Shown here: in pieces, positions 18,781 to 26,725 of the stretch | Position numbering within the stretch: the first letter of the stretch is position 1 | How the letters are laid out: every line of letters begins with the position of its first letter | NCBI RefSeq assembly: GCF_000741165.1 | Contig: NZ_JGYN01000006.1 | Span: 62,001-126,000 of the forward strand | Source: Bifidobacterium biavatii DSM 23969 | Lineage (GTDB): Bacteria > Actinomycetota > Actinomycetes > Actinomycetales > Bifidobacteriaceae | Direction: 5' to 3' | Length of the DNA: 64,000 nucleotides | Made by a program: the position numbers and the translations under genes | The notes under the pieces: model-generated | Database searches by the model: none | What the model was told of the DNA's origin: nothing | The model's input: only the letters and a program-made list of their open reading frames with translations

Positions 18781-18887
18781 TCCGTTTGTTCGCGCGATCG
18801 CAATGTCGGCGCGAACAAACGGACGTTGAAGCCGTATCCATCCTCCGTATGTTCGCGTGGCTCAGGTGATCGTGCGAACATACGGAA
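18781..18887 (+). repeat. Double-hairpin element, copy 2
   Basis: Hairpin A' has arms TCCGTTTGTTCGCGC (18781-18795) and GCGCGAACAAACGGA (18809-18823), a perfect 15 bp with a 13-nt loop. A 19-nt linker resembling that of copy 1 follows. Hairpin B' has arms CTCCGTATGTTCGCG (18843-18857) and TGCGAACATACGGAA (18873-18887) with a 15-nt loop keeping GGCTCAGGTGAT. Stem positions that differ from copy 1 change on both arms together. It lies 31 bp after the cupin stop codon, just as copy 1 follows a + strand stop. Confidence 0.88.
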
Positions 18888-18991
18888 GATACGGGCATGC
18901 TGATCGACGATTCGTTCACATTGGGGGAAACTCGGACATCCGGCGTGGCTTCCGATCGTCTTTCGCGCCGACGCACGATCGGGTCTCGCCA

Positions 18992-19648
18992 TCAGTGCGC
19001 CGCGTCGCGGGCGGCGATGCGCTCGCAGAAGCCGGTCTTGTCCGCGTCGGTGATCGGACGCAGCACGCAGGCTGGATTGCCGACGGCGATCACGCCGGCC
19101 GGAATGTCATGCGTGACGACCGAGCCTGCGCCGATCACTGCGCCGCGGCCGATAGTCACGCCGCCGAGCACGGTCACATGGCCGCCGAGCCACACGCCGT
19201 CTTCGATCACGATCGGCTTGGCTTGGCATGCACCGTTCTTGCGCTCCTCGAAGTCGAGCGCATGGTTCGTGGCGAACAGGCCGACCATCGGCGCGATCCA
19301 CACGTAATCGCCGATCGTGATCGGCGCATTGTCAAGCATCACGCAGTCGAAGTTGATGTACGCGTGCGAACCGATCGAGATGTTGCGGCCCATCTCGCAG
19401 CGGAAGTTCGGCTCGATGAACACGTCGTCGCCGACCTCGGCGAACAGCTGCTCCATGATCGCGCGGCGTTCGGCCTCCTGATCGTAATCGAGCGCGTTAT
19501 AGGCGCGGAACAGCTTCTTGGCCTCCACTCGCTTGCGTTCGATCTCCGGATGCGAGTCCTGATAGACCTCGCCGGCCACCATGAGATCCCATTCGACGCG
19601 CCCTTCGGGCGTGAGGTCGGCGGTGACGTCGTAGTTGTTCTGGGTCAT
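18992..19648 (-). CDS. Maltose/galactoside O-acetyltransferase family protein
   Basis: A 218-residue hexapeptide acetyltransferase. An N-terminal Mac domain (WDLMVAGEVYQDSHPEIERK) precedes the catalytic loop FIEPNFRCEMGRNISIGSHA. The catalytic His lies in GLFATNHALDFEERKNG, and hexapeptide turns follow (GVWLGGHVTVLGGVTIGRGA). The cap ends in NPACVLRPI. It transfers acetyl from acetyl-CoA to a sugar or thio-sugar acceptor. The start 19648 is preceded on the coding strand by AAAGGAGCG. Its 3' end faces the double-hairpin element and the cupin gene. A DUF1349 gene follows upstream on the same strand. Confidence 0.9.
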   Translation of the reverse strand: MTQNNYDVTADLTPEGRVEWDLMVAGEVYQDSHPEIERKRVEAKKLFRAYNALDYDQEAERRAIMEQLFAEVGDDVFIEPNFRCEMGRNISIGSHAYINFDCVMLDNAPITIGDYVWIAPMVGLFATNHALDFEERKNGACQAKPIVIEDGVWLGGHVTVLGGVTIGRGAVIGAGSVVTHDIPAGVIAVGNPACVLRPITDADKTGFCERIAARDAAH

Positions 19649-19774
19649 GGTTGTTCGCTCCTTTGCTGCTGATGCTGCGTATACGATATTGTGTACGATC
19701 GTACATTATAGATGGCGTGTACGATGTATCCGAATCGGATCGCGTGCACCGATGTCGGTCCGGGACTCGCATGG

Positions 19775-20344
19775 TCACTGTCCGGCCCGTGGATCGAACA
19801 GTCGATGGTCGAGGATCTCGAAGTCGGTGAAGGTGCGTGTGCCGCCTTCGCCGTTTGGGGACTGGGCCTCGAACCCAACCTTGAGCAGCCGGTCAAACGA
19901 CATGGAGGAACATAGGCGCGACATGAACCACTGCATGCCGTCGAAGGAGTAGTGGATCGAAAACACGTCGTCGGTGCGGGCAAGCTGCAGCCAGACGAAA
20001 TCGCCGTGGACGGTGACGTCGTAGCAGTCGTCCGAAACGCCGTCGGTCGCCACGGTGACCACCGACTTGAACCCGTAGTCGCCCTGCTCGAAGCACGCCT
20101 TCACCCAATGCGTGTCGTCCTGATAGGCGAACAGCGCGCCGCCATCGAACTTCGCCTTGTGCTCGAGCGAGATCTTGGCACGGCAGACGAAGTCGCCCAC
20201 GACCGGACGATAGACGAAGGCCGCGTCGGCGACCACGCTGTCGTCCACCGGGTTGACGAAGAAGTCCTTGCCCGGTATGGATTCTATGGTCAGCACGTTG
20301 CCGCTGATCTTGAATGTGACGTTGTTCGAGTTTGCATACAGCAT
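19775..20344 (-). CDS. DUF1349 domain protein
   Basis: A 189-residue single-domain protein of the DUF1349 family (concanavalin-like jelly roll, as in yeast YrbB-type and bacterial YesU proteins). Characteristic pieces are KDFFVNPVDDSVVADAAFVY, AKFDGGALFAYQDDTHWVKA, CFEQGDYGFKSVVTV and HYSFDGMQWFMSRL. There is no signal peptide, so it is cytoplasmic. Such proteins are thought to bind or act on carbohydrates, but no reaction is established. AAAGGAATT lies upstream of its ATG. It is divergent from an AraC-type regulator with 245 bp between the starts, suggesting that regulator controls it. Confidence 0.82.
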   Translation of the reverse strand: MLYANSNNVTFKISGNVLTIESIPGKDFFVNPVDDSVVADAAFVYRPVVGDFVCRAKISLEHKAKFDGGALFAYQDDTHWVKACFEQGDYGFKSVVTVATDGVSDDCYDVTVHGDFVWLQLARTDDVFSIHYSFDGMQWFMSRLCSSMSFDRLLKVGFEAQSPNGEGGTRTFTDFEILDHRLFDPRAGQ

Positions 20345-20460
20345 GATGGAATTCCTTTCGGTCGATGGCCCGGGTCGAGTCCTGCTCCGGTCTGTGCCGG
20401 TGTGTTCGGGATTGGTGCCCGGCGTTGTGTATTCCCGTTTGACTGGGGTAATTGATTATG

Positions 20461-20524
20461 ATGATAATTCCGTGCACTCTTCAGAAAAGCGTTTATTATG
20501 GCGAAATATTGGTATGATAATTCC
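20461..20524 (+). promoter_or_regulatory. Pair of 11-bp direct repeats, putative AraC sites
   Basis: ATGATAATTCC occurs exactly at 20461-20471 and at 20514-20524, 53 bp apart start to start, about five helical turns. The sites lie in the AT-rich part of the gap between the DUF1349 gene and the AraC gene. AraC-type proteins commonly bind direct repeats in phase, so these are good operator candidates. Confidence 0.55.
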
Positions 20525-20589
20525 TGAGTATGGGAGAATCGTTCCATGATGGCGGATTCGATATGTAAAGATGCATGGAGGTGGGATGC

Positions 20590-21531
20590 ATGGCGAACAT
20601 CGCGGTCCGGGTGAACTCCGACTATCTGGAGGACGTGCGGTACGACGATCCCACTCTGCCGATCCACTTCTGCATGGACTACTTCGACACGCTCGCCGGT
20701 CATGAGATCAACGTGCACTGGCATCGCGATTTCGAATTCGCGATCATGCTGCGCGGCGGATGCGACTATCATCTCGCCGGCGGCGACGCGATACGACTCG
20801 AACAGGGCGACGGCATCTTCGTCAACTCCGAGGCGCTGCACTCGGCCGACAATCCCACTCCAGGTGCGATCATGAGCTGCGTCACGTTCTCGCCGCTGTT
20901 CTTCACCGGGCAGCCGTCCGGCACGATCTACGGCCAGTATGTCCTGCCTGTCGCGAACCGGCCGCTCGTCGGATTGCATCTCGACGCGACCCGAGACCAT
21001 GACATACTTGCGGAAATACTGACGGTTACGTCGATCGGTAAACGCGGGACGACCGCGCCGCTGGAATACGTCGAGCACGTGGCGAAACTGTGGCGACTGA
21101 TGTTGTCGGTGCTCGACAAGGTGCCGGACGAGCGGCCTGACGAGACGGAACTGCTTCGTGAACGGCGCATGCGCACCATGATGACGTTCGTTCAGCGGCA
21201 TTTCGGCGACGGCATCGATGTGGCCGACATCGCGGCCAGCGCCGGCGTCGGCCGCACCGAATGTTTCCGACTGTTCACGCGTCTCGCCGCAGTCAGCCCG
21301 GGGGAGTATCTGATCTCCTACCGTCTGCGCCGGGCTGCGGTGATGCTCGTCTCCGGCGACGATTCCGTCGCGCGCGTCGCCCATGTCTGCGGGTTCAACG
21401 ACGCCAGCTATTTCGCCAAACGGTTCCGACAACGCTACGGATGTACGCCAAGGGACTATCGTGCCAGACAACGCGGCACGTCGGCGCAGAACACCGCAAT
21501 GCCGTCCGGAGAGGACGTATGTGACGGATGA
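20590..21531 (+). CDS. AraC-family transcriptional regulator
   Basis: A 313-residue sugar-type AraC regulator. The N-terminal cupin sensor (HEINVHWHRDFEFAIMLRGG, then GDGIFVNSEALHSADN) keeps the HxHxxxE-like cupin signature. The C-terminal double HTH is DVADIAASAGVGRTECFRLF and VARVAHVCGFNDASYFAKRF, ending RQRYGCTPRDYR. GGAGGTGG precedes ATG 20590; an in-frame ATG at 20575 is less likely. It is divergent from the DUF1349/acetyltransferase genes, and a GNAT gene follows with its likely start 18 bp after the stop. The inferred role is control of the divergent carbohydrate-type genes. Confidence 0.88.
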   Translation: MANIAVRVNSDYLEDVRYDDPTLPIHFCMDYFDTLAGHEINVHWHRDFEFAIMLRGGCDYHLAGGDAIRLEQGDGIFVNSEALHSADNPTPGAIMSCVTFSPLFFTGQPSGTIYGQYVLPVANRPLVGLHLDATRDHDILAEILTVTSIGKRGTTAPLEYVEHVAKLWRLMLSVLDKVPDERPDETELLRERRMRTMMTFVQRHFGDGIDVADIAASAGVGRTECFRLFTRLAAVSPGEYLISYRLRRAAVMLVSGDDSVARVAHVCGFNDASYFAKRFRQRYGCTPRDYRARQRGTSAQNTAMPSGEDVCDG

Positions 21532-21548
21532 AGGATCGGAGGGATACG

Positions 21549-22097
21549 ATGATATTGGTGCGATATCCGCAGACGGATTGCGGCACGGCGATTCGGGACT
21601 TGGAACGCACGGCATGGGATGACGACGGGTCGGACGGGGCGTTCCCGTCGGCTCCGGATACGTACGATACTTCGTTCGTCTGGATGGACGGCGACGTTGC
21701 GGTCTGCCACGTCGGCATCAGGAAAAGCGAGCTTCTTCACCGCGGACAACGCTATCTCGCCTACGGGTTGAGCGAAGTGGTGACACGGCCAGAATATCGG
21801 CGCCGGGGACTCGCGACCACGACCATTCGCCGAGCCGCACGGTACATTGCCGACCGGCAGCCGGACCTCAGCGTCTTTACCTGCGAGCCTGACAAGGTAT
21901 CACTGTACGAATGCGGCGGTTGGAAAATCGCCAAGGACGCCTGCCTTGTCGGAGGCACCAGAGAGCGGCCATTCCGCAGCGACGGTCTGCACCTGACCAC
22001 TATGATCAGATTGCTGTCCCCGCGTGCGAAGGCACATGCGGCCGACTTCGAGCATACGGACATCGTCCTCGAACTGGGGGAAGGCCAACTATGGTGA
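21549..22097 (+). CDS. GNAT acetyltransferase, AAC(2')-like
   Basis: A 182-residue Gcn5-related N-acetyltransferase. The acetyl-CoA pyrophosphate loop is given as VVTRPEYRRRGLATTTIRRA (R/Q-x-x-G-x-A), preceded by HRGQRYLAYGLSEV. The overall layout, with a WMDGDVAVCHVGI strand pair and the FTCEPDKVSLYECGGWKI region, resembles aminoglycoside 2'-N-acetyltransferases. That similarity alone does not show drug resistance. GGAGGG at 21538-21543 sets the start at 21549; an ATG at 21528 overlaps the AraC stop and has no site. It is probably translated from the AraC transcript. Confidence 0.82.
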   Translation: MILVRYPQTDCGTAIRDLERTAWDDDGSDGAFPSAPDTYDTSFVWMDGDVAVCHVGIRKSELLHRGQRYLAYGLSEVVTRPEYRRRGLATTTIRRAARYIADRQPDLSVFTCEPDKVSLYECGGWKIAKDACLVGGTRERPFRSDGLHLTTMIRLLSPRAKAHAADFEHTDIVLELGEGQLW

Positions 22098-22182
22098 TTG
22101 GTCCTGGTATGACGGACCGCTATCCGCGTGCGATCCGCGCCTGACGACAAGTCCGCGGTCGTGATCGCATGACTCGCACGTA

Positions 22183-22623
22183 TTATTGTGCTCGCCAGAC
22201 CATGATGACGTGGGAAATGCCGTCCTCGAGGAACTCGTCGGAGACCTGCGTGAAGCCGAACTGCTCGTACAGGCCGCGCGCGTAAGTCTGCGCCTCGATG
22301 CGCACGACGCTGGCGTGTGCGCGTTCCTGTGCCACGCGCAGTCCTTCGCGCACGATCCGCGTGCCAAGACCCTGCCGGCGGCGGGTTGCCAGCACGCGGC
22401 CGATCGAGACCTCCGGGAACGTGACGCCCGGGTCGACCACGCGGCAATAGGCGGCGATGCCATCCTCGTCGTGCAGGAACACATGCCAGCAATGCGGGTC
22501 CGCAGCGTCGATCTCCTGATAGGCGCACTGCTGCTCTACCACGAACACCGACACGCGCACGCGATAGATCTCGTGCAGTTCCGCCACGCTCAACTCATCA
22601 AACCGTTTCACCGTCAATTGCAT
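22183..22623 (-). CDS. elaA: ElaA-type GNAT acetyltransferase
   Basis: A 146-residue GNAT of the ElaA family. It starts with FDELSVAELHEIYRVRVSVF and the family-typical VVEQQCAYQEIDAADPHCWH. The acetyl-CoA loop is SIGRVLATRRRQGLGTRIVR (R-x-x-G-x-G), and RIEAQTYARGLYEQFGF is the conserved end. The acceptor is not known for this family. The start at 22623 is chosen from alignment to the family; an upstream in-frame ATG at 22674 would add 17 unrelated residues. It is convergent with the preceding GNAT gene. Confidence 0.88.
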   Translation of the reverse strand: MQLTVKRFDELSVAELHEIYRVRVSVFVVEQQCAYQEIDAADPHCWHVFLHDEDGIAAYCRVVDPGVTFPEVSIGRVLATRRRQGLGTRIVREGLRVAQERAHASVVRIEAQTYARGLYEQFGFTQVSDEFLEDGISHVIMVWRAQ

Positions 22624-22727
22624 GCGGCCATGATAAGGGCTGCCGGAGATTTCGTGCAGCCGTGGGCTGCCCACCGAGTCGCGACCATCGCGTCGCCGAT
22701 TGGTATGCGGCTGATGAGCCGATCGGA

Positions 22728-22943
22728 TTAGTCACGCACAGCAAAGCCGGCGTCCGCGATGCGTTTCTGCATGTCTTTGGCGACGGATAGGCAACGGGCG
22801 CGCGGGATGCCGGCCTTGACGCCGATGCCGGTCAGATCGGCGGGCGTCATGCCGTGCTCCTTGCGCCGTTTGACCATACGGTCGGCGATATCTGCCATCA
22901 CGTCACCCGGCATAGGCTCATCAAGCAGATCAAACATACCCAT
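22728..22943 (-). CDS. Small protein, possible HipB/HipA-type remnant
   Basis: A 71-residue protein. The first part (IADRMVKRRKEHGMTPADLT) resembles the start of XRE/HipB-type antitoxins. The rest (GIPRARCLSVAKDMQKRIAD) does not continue the HTH and could be the tail of a HipA-like kinase. This would fit an in-frame deletion that fused the two genes of a former toxin-antitoxin pair. That is inference; I do not recognise the protein with certainty. It could equally be an intact small gene of unknown role. Confidence 0.4.
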   Translation of the reverse strand: MGMFDLLDEPMPGDVMADIADRMVKRRKEHGMTPADLTGIGVKAGIPRARCLSVAKDMQKRIADAGFAVRD

Positions 22944-23037
22944 ATATTGGCATTATCTATAGTAATTCGGCATAATTACTACTATTTAAGTAGTTTTATA
23001 TGTGCATATATATGCATATCTATGCTGGTTGACCGAT

Positions 23038-23051
23038 AACCGAATTCGGTT
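23038..23051. promoter_or_regulatory. 14-bp perfect palindrome upstream of SMR gene
   Basis: AACCGAATTCGGTT is a perfect palindrome 128 bp before the SMR start. It is preceded by an AT-rich stretch with a second palindrome, GCATATATATGC (23004-23015). It is a candidate operator for the SMR gene or for the divergent small gene. No regulator gene is adjacent. Confidence 0.35.
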
Positions 23052-23178
23052 TATCCGTCGTTCCGGCCGGTTTGAGGTTTGCACGCGAACCGTATGCCGA
23101 CCCGGGCAAAAAAAGTGTCGCTCCGGACGCGCGGCTACGATGGACGCCATGAGCACACAGCGACATGGAGGAGGGAAT

Positions 23179-23514
23179 ATGGCGGTCACCTGGCTGCTGC
23201 TGTTCGTGACCATCTGTTGCGAGGTAGTGGCAACGTTGTCGCTGCGCGCGTCCGAAGGGTTCTCCAAACCCATTTGGGCGATCCCGGTGGTGATCGGCTA
23301 CGTGATGTGCTTCTACCTGCTGTCCGTGGTGCTGGAACGCGGCATGCCGACCGCGCTCGCCTATGGCGTGTGGTCGTGCGTGGGCATCATCCTGACCGCA
23401 TTCGCCGCACGCGTGCTGTTCCATGACCCGCTGAACTGGAAGATGCTGCTGGGCATGGCCATCATGATCGTCGGCATCGTCGTCATGCAGTGGGGCACGC
23501 ACGCCGCGGCATAG
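23179..23514 (+). CDS. Small multidrug resistance (SMR) transporter
   Basis: A 111-residue four-helix membrane protein. Helix 1 carries the essential Glu (TICCEVVATLSLRASEGFSK), as in EmrE E14. The second helix follows as VVIGYVMCFYLLSVVLERG, helix 3 has AYGVWSCVGIILTA, and helix 4 is MLLGMAIMIVGIVVMQWG. The A-Y-G-V-W-S motif matches the quaternary-ammonium type (EmrE/QacE) better than the guanidinium exporters. It is a lone gene, which fits homodimeric members. GGAGGAGGG 6-14 bases before ATG 23179 sets the start. Confidence 0.9.
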   Translation: MAVTWLLLFVTICCEVVATLSLRASEGFSKPIWAIPVVIGYVMCFYLLSVVLERGMPTALAYGVWSCVGIILTAFAARVLFHDPLNWKMLLGMAIMIVGIVVMQWGTHAAA

Positions 23515-23644
23515 TTGGAACGGAACGCATAACGAATACAAGTAATACAGATCAATGTGATCGGGTGATCCCTCGATCACATTGCAGATTGTCGCGGGTC
23601 GCGAATCGGTCTGCTGCATGCGGCCGGCCCGTCCAGCGCCGAGA

Positions 23645-24196
23645 TCAGACGTGGCCGATGACGCGGGCCGGATTGCTGGCGACGATCGCACCGGCAGGCA
23701 CGTCGTGCGTGACGATAGCGCCCGCGCCGACGATCGCGCCGTCGCCGACCGTCACGTGCTGCAGAATGATCGCACCCGCGCCGATCCACACGCGCTTGCC
23801 GATCGTGATCGGCCGGCTGACGGTGGTTGCGCGCTGCGCCGGATCCTTGAGGTGGTTGATGGTGATGAGCTGCACGTTGGGTCCGAGGAACGAGTCGTCG
23901 CCGATGCTGATGCCGCCGCGGTCCATGAGCGTGCACCCCCAGTTGATGAACACGTTGCGCCCGAGCGCGATGTTATGGCCGAAATCCGTGTAGAACGGCG
24001 GGTTGAGACGGAACGACGGGTCCACGCTATGACCGACGATCTGCTCGAAGAGTGCGTGCGTTTCGTCCGGCTCGTGCCAGCCGGTGTTCAGCTCGACGCA
24101 CAGACGCTTCGTGGTGCTGATGATGGTGCCGATGACGGCGTCGTATCCGGGCTCGTGCGGGTCGACGGGTTCGCCGCCACGGTCGCGGGCGAGCAA
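23645..24196 (-). pseudogene. Hexapeptide O-acetyltransferase, start lost
   Basis: About 183 residues of a maltose-acetyltransferase-like protein: [40 protein letters not shown], the catalytic-His loop [40 protein letters not shown] and the cap [11 protein letters not shown]. Compared with relatives only two to five N-terminal residues are missing, but no ATG or GTG remains in place. A TTG at 24196 is the only codon near the expected start, and it has no ribosome site. Upstream sequence runs directly into the reverse of a truncated LysR gene. A deletion apparently removed the shared promoter region, so the gene is probably silent. Confidence 0.7.
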
Positions 24197-24242
24197 GTCC
24201 GCGGCGGGGGAGAGCGGCGTCTCCGGTGCCCCTCCTCCGGCA

Positions 24243-24929
24243 ATGGCTGTTGGCGCGGCGCGTGCGCTTATCGAGCTTGCCGACAAGACGGTGAGCGACG
24301 TAGCGAACCGTTCCGGAGAGGAGCTGAACGGTGAGATCGCGGTGTGCTGCGGCGAGCTGCGCGGCGTCGACTGGCTGGCCGAACGCATGGTCGCGTTTCG
24401 CGCGCGGCATCCGCATGTCAGGTTCGCGTTGTTCTCCGCGACGGCCGACGTGATGCAGGAGCGGCTGGAACAGGGACTGTCAGACGTCGCTGTGATGGGA
24501 GGGCCGATCGACGCGGAACGATTCGATTTCCTGAGCCTGCCGCAGCCGGACCGCTGGGGCGTGATGATGCGCGATGACGATGATCTGGCCGACCGAAACG
24601 AGATCACGCCAGCCGATCTCAAAGACCGGTATGTGCTGATGCAGTATCGCCCGCAGGTGCGCGGCATGCTGGACAACTGGCTCGGCGACGTACGCGACGA
24701 GATCACGGTTGCGGGCACCTACAACCTGCCGTTGAACGCGGCGATCGCGGTTCGGCATGGACTCGGCGTCGCCCTGTGCATCGACGTCGGACAGGTCGGC
24801 GAGGGATTGCGGTTCGTTCCGCTGTCGCCGTGCCTTGACGTGCCGTCGTTCGTCGCGTGGAGGCGCGGTCGCACGTTCAGTCCTTCGACCGCCGCATTCG
24901 TCGCCTTCCTGCGCGGCGATGACCGATAA
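24243..24929 (+). pseudogene. LysR-family regulator remnant without HTH
   Basis: This stretch encodes 228 residues of a LysR effector domain: [20 protein letters not shown] (end of the linker helix), [40 protein letters not shown] with [12 protein letters not shown], and GLGVALCIDVGQVGEGLRFV. The whole N-terminal DNA-binding domain and linker start (about 80-90 residues) are absent. ATG 24243 has no ribosome site. It is divergent from the acetyltransferase that lost its start; the two breaks are within about 45 bp, consistent with one deletion. Confidence 0.78.
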
Positions 24930-25071
24930 TCGTCCTCACGTGATCTGCGGCTTGTTCCAGTGGTCGCATGATCATTGGCGTTGACCGCAGCATTCCGTAA
25001 CGTCCGGTTAGTTGTCAATGGTGGTTCAACGGTATGTCGATAGTTACCAAAACGTTGGAATCATGCGGTTT

Positions 25072-25692
25072 TTACCAGAGGATGTCGATGGGGGCGGTGA
25101 CCTTGTTCTTTTCGATGATCAAACAGATTTCGTCGGGGGATTCCTGGCAGCCGCGGCGGATCCACAGCCAGATGATCGAGGAGACGGCGGAGACGAGGAT
25201 TTCCATCGCGTAGTCGGCCGGAATGCCGTTGTAGGTGGACTGTGGTGTGGCTCCGAAGCGCTTGGCTTGCGTCATGATGAGCTTTTTGAGGACTTCCTTG
25301 AACCGATCGTACATCTGCATGTCGTTGCCGGAATTCGAGACGGCGTCGAAGAACGCGTAGTCGTTTTTCACGTAGCGCAGCGCCGCGGCGATGGCCCGCG
25401 TCTGGAACGCGTCGCACACGGACTTGCCGGCACGTGACATCACGCGGCCGTCCTCGTCGGCGTTGTCGAGGAGCAGTCCGGTCAGATCGTCGATCGCATC
25501 GTCGATGAGCTGCCGGCGCAGGTCGAATTTGTCGAGATAGTGCATGTAAAACGTGCCGCGGTTGATGCCTGCGGTGCGCGCGAGGTCGCTGACGGTGATC
25601 GCGTCGAAGCCCTTGTCCTGCACCAGCGTGGTGAAGGCGGCTTTGATCTTGGCTTCGGTCTGCGTGTTGCGTTTGCCGGTTACGGTGGCCAT
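25072..25692 (-). CDS. TetR/AcrR-family repressor
   Basis: A 206-residue TetR regulator. The N-terminal HTH is KAAFTTLVQDKGFDAITVSD, then LARTAGINRGTFYMHYLDKF. The C-terminal domain (LIDDAIDDLTGLLLDNADED onward) resembles the TetR_C_7 type found beside ABC transporters in Firmicutes and Bifidobacterium. A good ribosome site (AGGAGACGCAC) precedes ATG 25692. It is divergent from an ABC ATPase/permease pair with 329 bp between the starts. Three CAACATGTTG-like palindromes in this gap are its likely sites. Induction is probably by a membrane-active compound, which is inferred. Confidence 0.88.
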   Translation of the reverse strand: MATVTGKRNTQTEAKIKAAFTTLVQDKGFDAITVSDLARTAGINRGTFYMHYLDKFDLRRQLIDDAIDDLTGLLLDNADEDGRVMSRAGKSVCDAFQTRAIAAALRYVKNDYAFFDAVSNSGNDMQMYDRFKEVLKKLIMTQAKRFGATPQSTYNGIPADYAMEILVSAVSSIIWLWIRRGCQESPDEICLIIEKNKVTAPIDILW

Positions 25693-25756
25693 GTGCGTCT
25701 CCTGTGCGTGATGGCGCGGCGGTTGGGCGCCGCGGGCGGATGCTGCAACGATTATA

Positions 25757-25910
25757 ACAACACGTTGTCTGTTTAGTGGCTAAAACGACCGTTTTCGGCA
25801 AAGTGTTTAATTTGAACAACATGTTGATAGTTGTCGGTTGACGCATACTTTTCTTCGTTCTTACCATCGAGGCAGTTAAATCAACATGTTGTTTATTCAA
25901 GGTGTTGATT
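25757..25910. promoter_or_regulatory. Three palindromic operators of the TetR/ABC locus
   Basis: ACAACACGTTGT (25757-25768), CAACATGTTG (25817-25826) and CAACATGTTG (25882-25891) share an AACA-x-GTT core. The third sits inside a longer dyad, AATCAAC (25879-25885) with GTTGATT (25904-25910). They lie between the TetR gene and the ABC operon. Spacings of about 60 and 65 bp, near six helical turns, would allow cooperative binding. The remaining part of this 329-bp gap also holds a short GCTCCT/AGGGGAGC hairpin at 25955-25974. Confidence 0.75.
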
Positions 25911-26021
25911 GCTGGACGGATTGTGACACATGCAGCTGACGGCCTTGACTATCCGCTCCTCTGACAAGGGGAGCCAAGAAGGAAACAATGCCGACGGCGA
26001 AACACGGAAAGGCATAGGAAC

Positions 26022-26723
26022 ATGGCATACATCGAGATGGTGCACAGCTTCAAGCGGTACCACATGGGAGACACGACCATCACCGCCAACAACGACGTGA
26101 GCTTCGGCATCGAGAAAGGCGAGCTGGCGATCATCCTCGGCTCGTCCGGCGCGGGCAAATCGACCGTACTCAACATCCTCGGCGGCATGGACACGAATTC
26201 CGAAGGCCAGGTCATCATCAACGGCAGGGACATTTCGAACTACACCGCCCACCAGCTCACCGACTACCGCCGCTACGACATCGGCTTCGTGTTTCAGTTC
26301 TACAACCTCGTCGCCAACCTCACCGCCAAGGAGAACGTCGAACTCGCCTCCGAAATCGTCAAGGACGCGCAGGACCCGGTGCAGACGCTCATCGACGTCG
26401 GATTAAAGGACCGAATCAACAACTTCCCGGCACAGCTGTCTGGCGGCGAACAGCAGCGCGTCGCCATAGCACGAGCAGTCGCCAAGAACCCCAAGATCCT
26501 CTTGTGCGACGAACCGACCGGCGCGCTCGACTACAACACCGGCAAGCAAGTCCTCCAAATCCTGCAGGACCAGAGCCGCAAGAAGGGCGCGACCGTCGTC
26601 ATCGTTACCCACAACTCGGCCATCGCGCCCATCGCCGACCGCGTCATCCACATGCACGACGCGCGCGTCAAATCAATCGACATCAACGAACATCCTATGG
26701 ACATCAAGGACCTGGAGTGGTAA
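26022..26723 (+). CDS. ABC transporter ATPase (MacB/LolD type)
   Basis: A 233-residue nucleotide-binding protein. Walker A is [18 protein letters not shown], the signature is [19 protein letters not shown], and Walker B is [17 protein letters not shown]; the H-loop His is in VIVTHN. The DEPTGALD form and the Q-loop context fit the MacB/LolD/YknY group that powers FtsX-like permeases. The stop lies 2 bp before the permease ATG, so the two are translationally coupled. It is under putative control of the divergent TetR repressor. Likely export of peptides, lipids or drugs; the substrate is unknown. Confidence 0.92.
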   Translation: MAYIEMVHSFKRYHMGDTTITANNDVSFGIEKGELAIILGSSGAGKSTVLNILGGMDTNSEGQVIINGRDISNYTAHQLTDYRRYDIGFVFQFYNLVANLTAKENVELASEIVKDAQDPVQTLIDVGLKDRINNFPAQLSGGEQQRVAIARAVAKNPKILLCDEPTGALDYNTGKQVLQILQDQSRKKGATVVIVTHNSAIAPIADRVIHMHDARVKSIDINEHPMDIKDLEW

Positions 26724-26725
26724 CC

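Noticed and set aside
17213..18887. Palindromic repeats taken as a CRISPR array
   Set aside because: Only two copies of two hairpins exist, 1.5 kb apart, with genes between them, and the units differ by paired stem changes. No cas genes are present.
22944..23178. Guanidine riboswitch before the SMR gene
   Set aside because: No ACGR-loop hairpin pair or ykkC-like core is visible, and the SMR protein looks like the quaternary-ammonium type.
23645..24718. One 357-residue - strand protein
   Set aside because: Only the last half (acetyltransferase) is recognisable; the first half is the mirror of the LysR remnant on the other strand.
26504..26725. Longer N-terminus of the ABC permease
   Set aside because: This in-frame extension lies inside the ATPase gene in another frame. 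The ATG at 26726, two bases after the ATPase stop, is the natural start.
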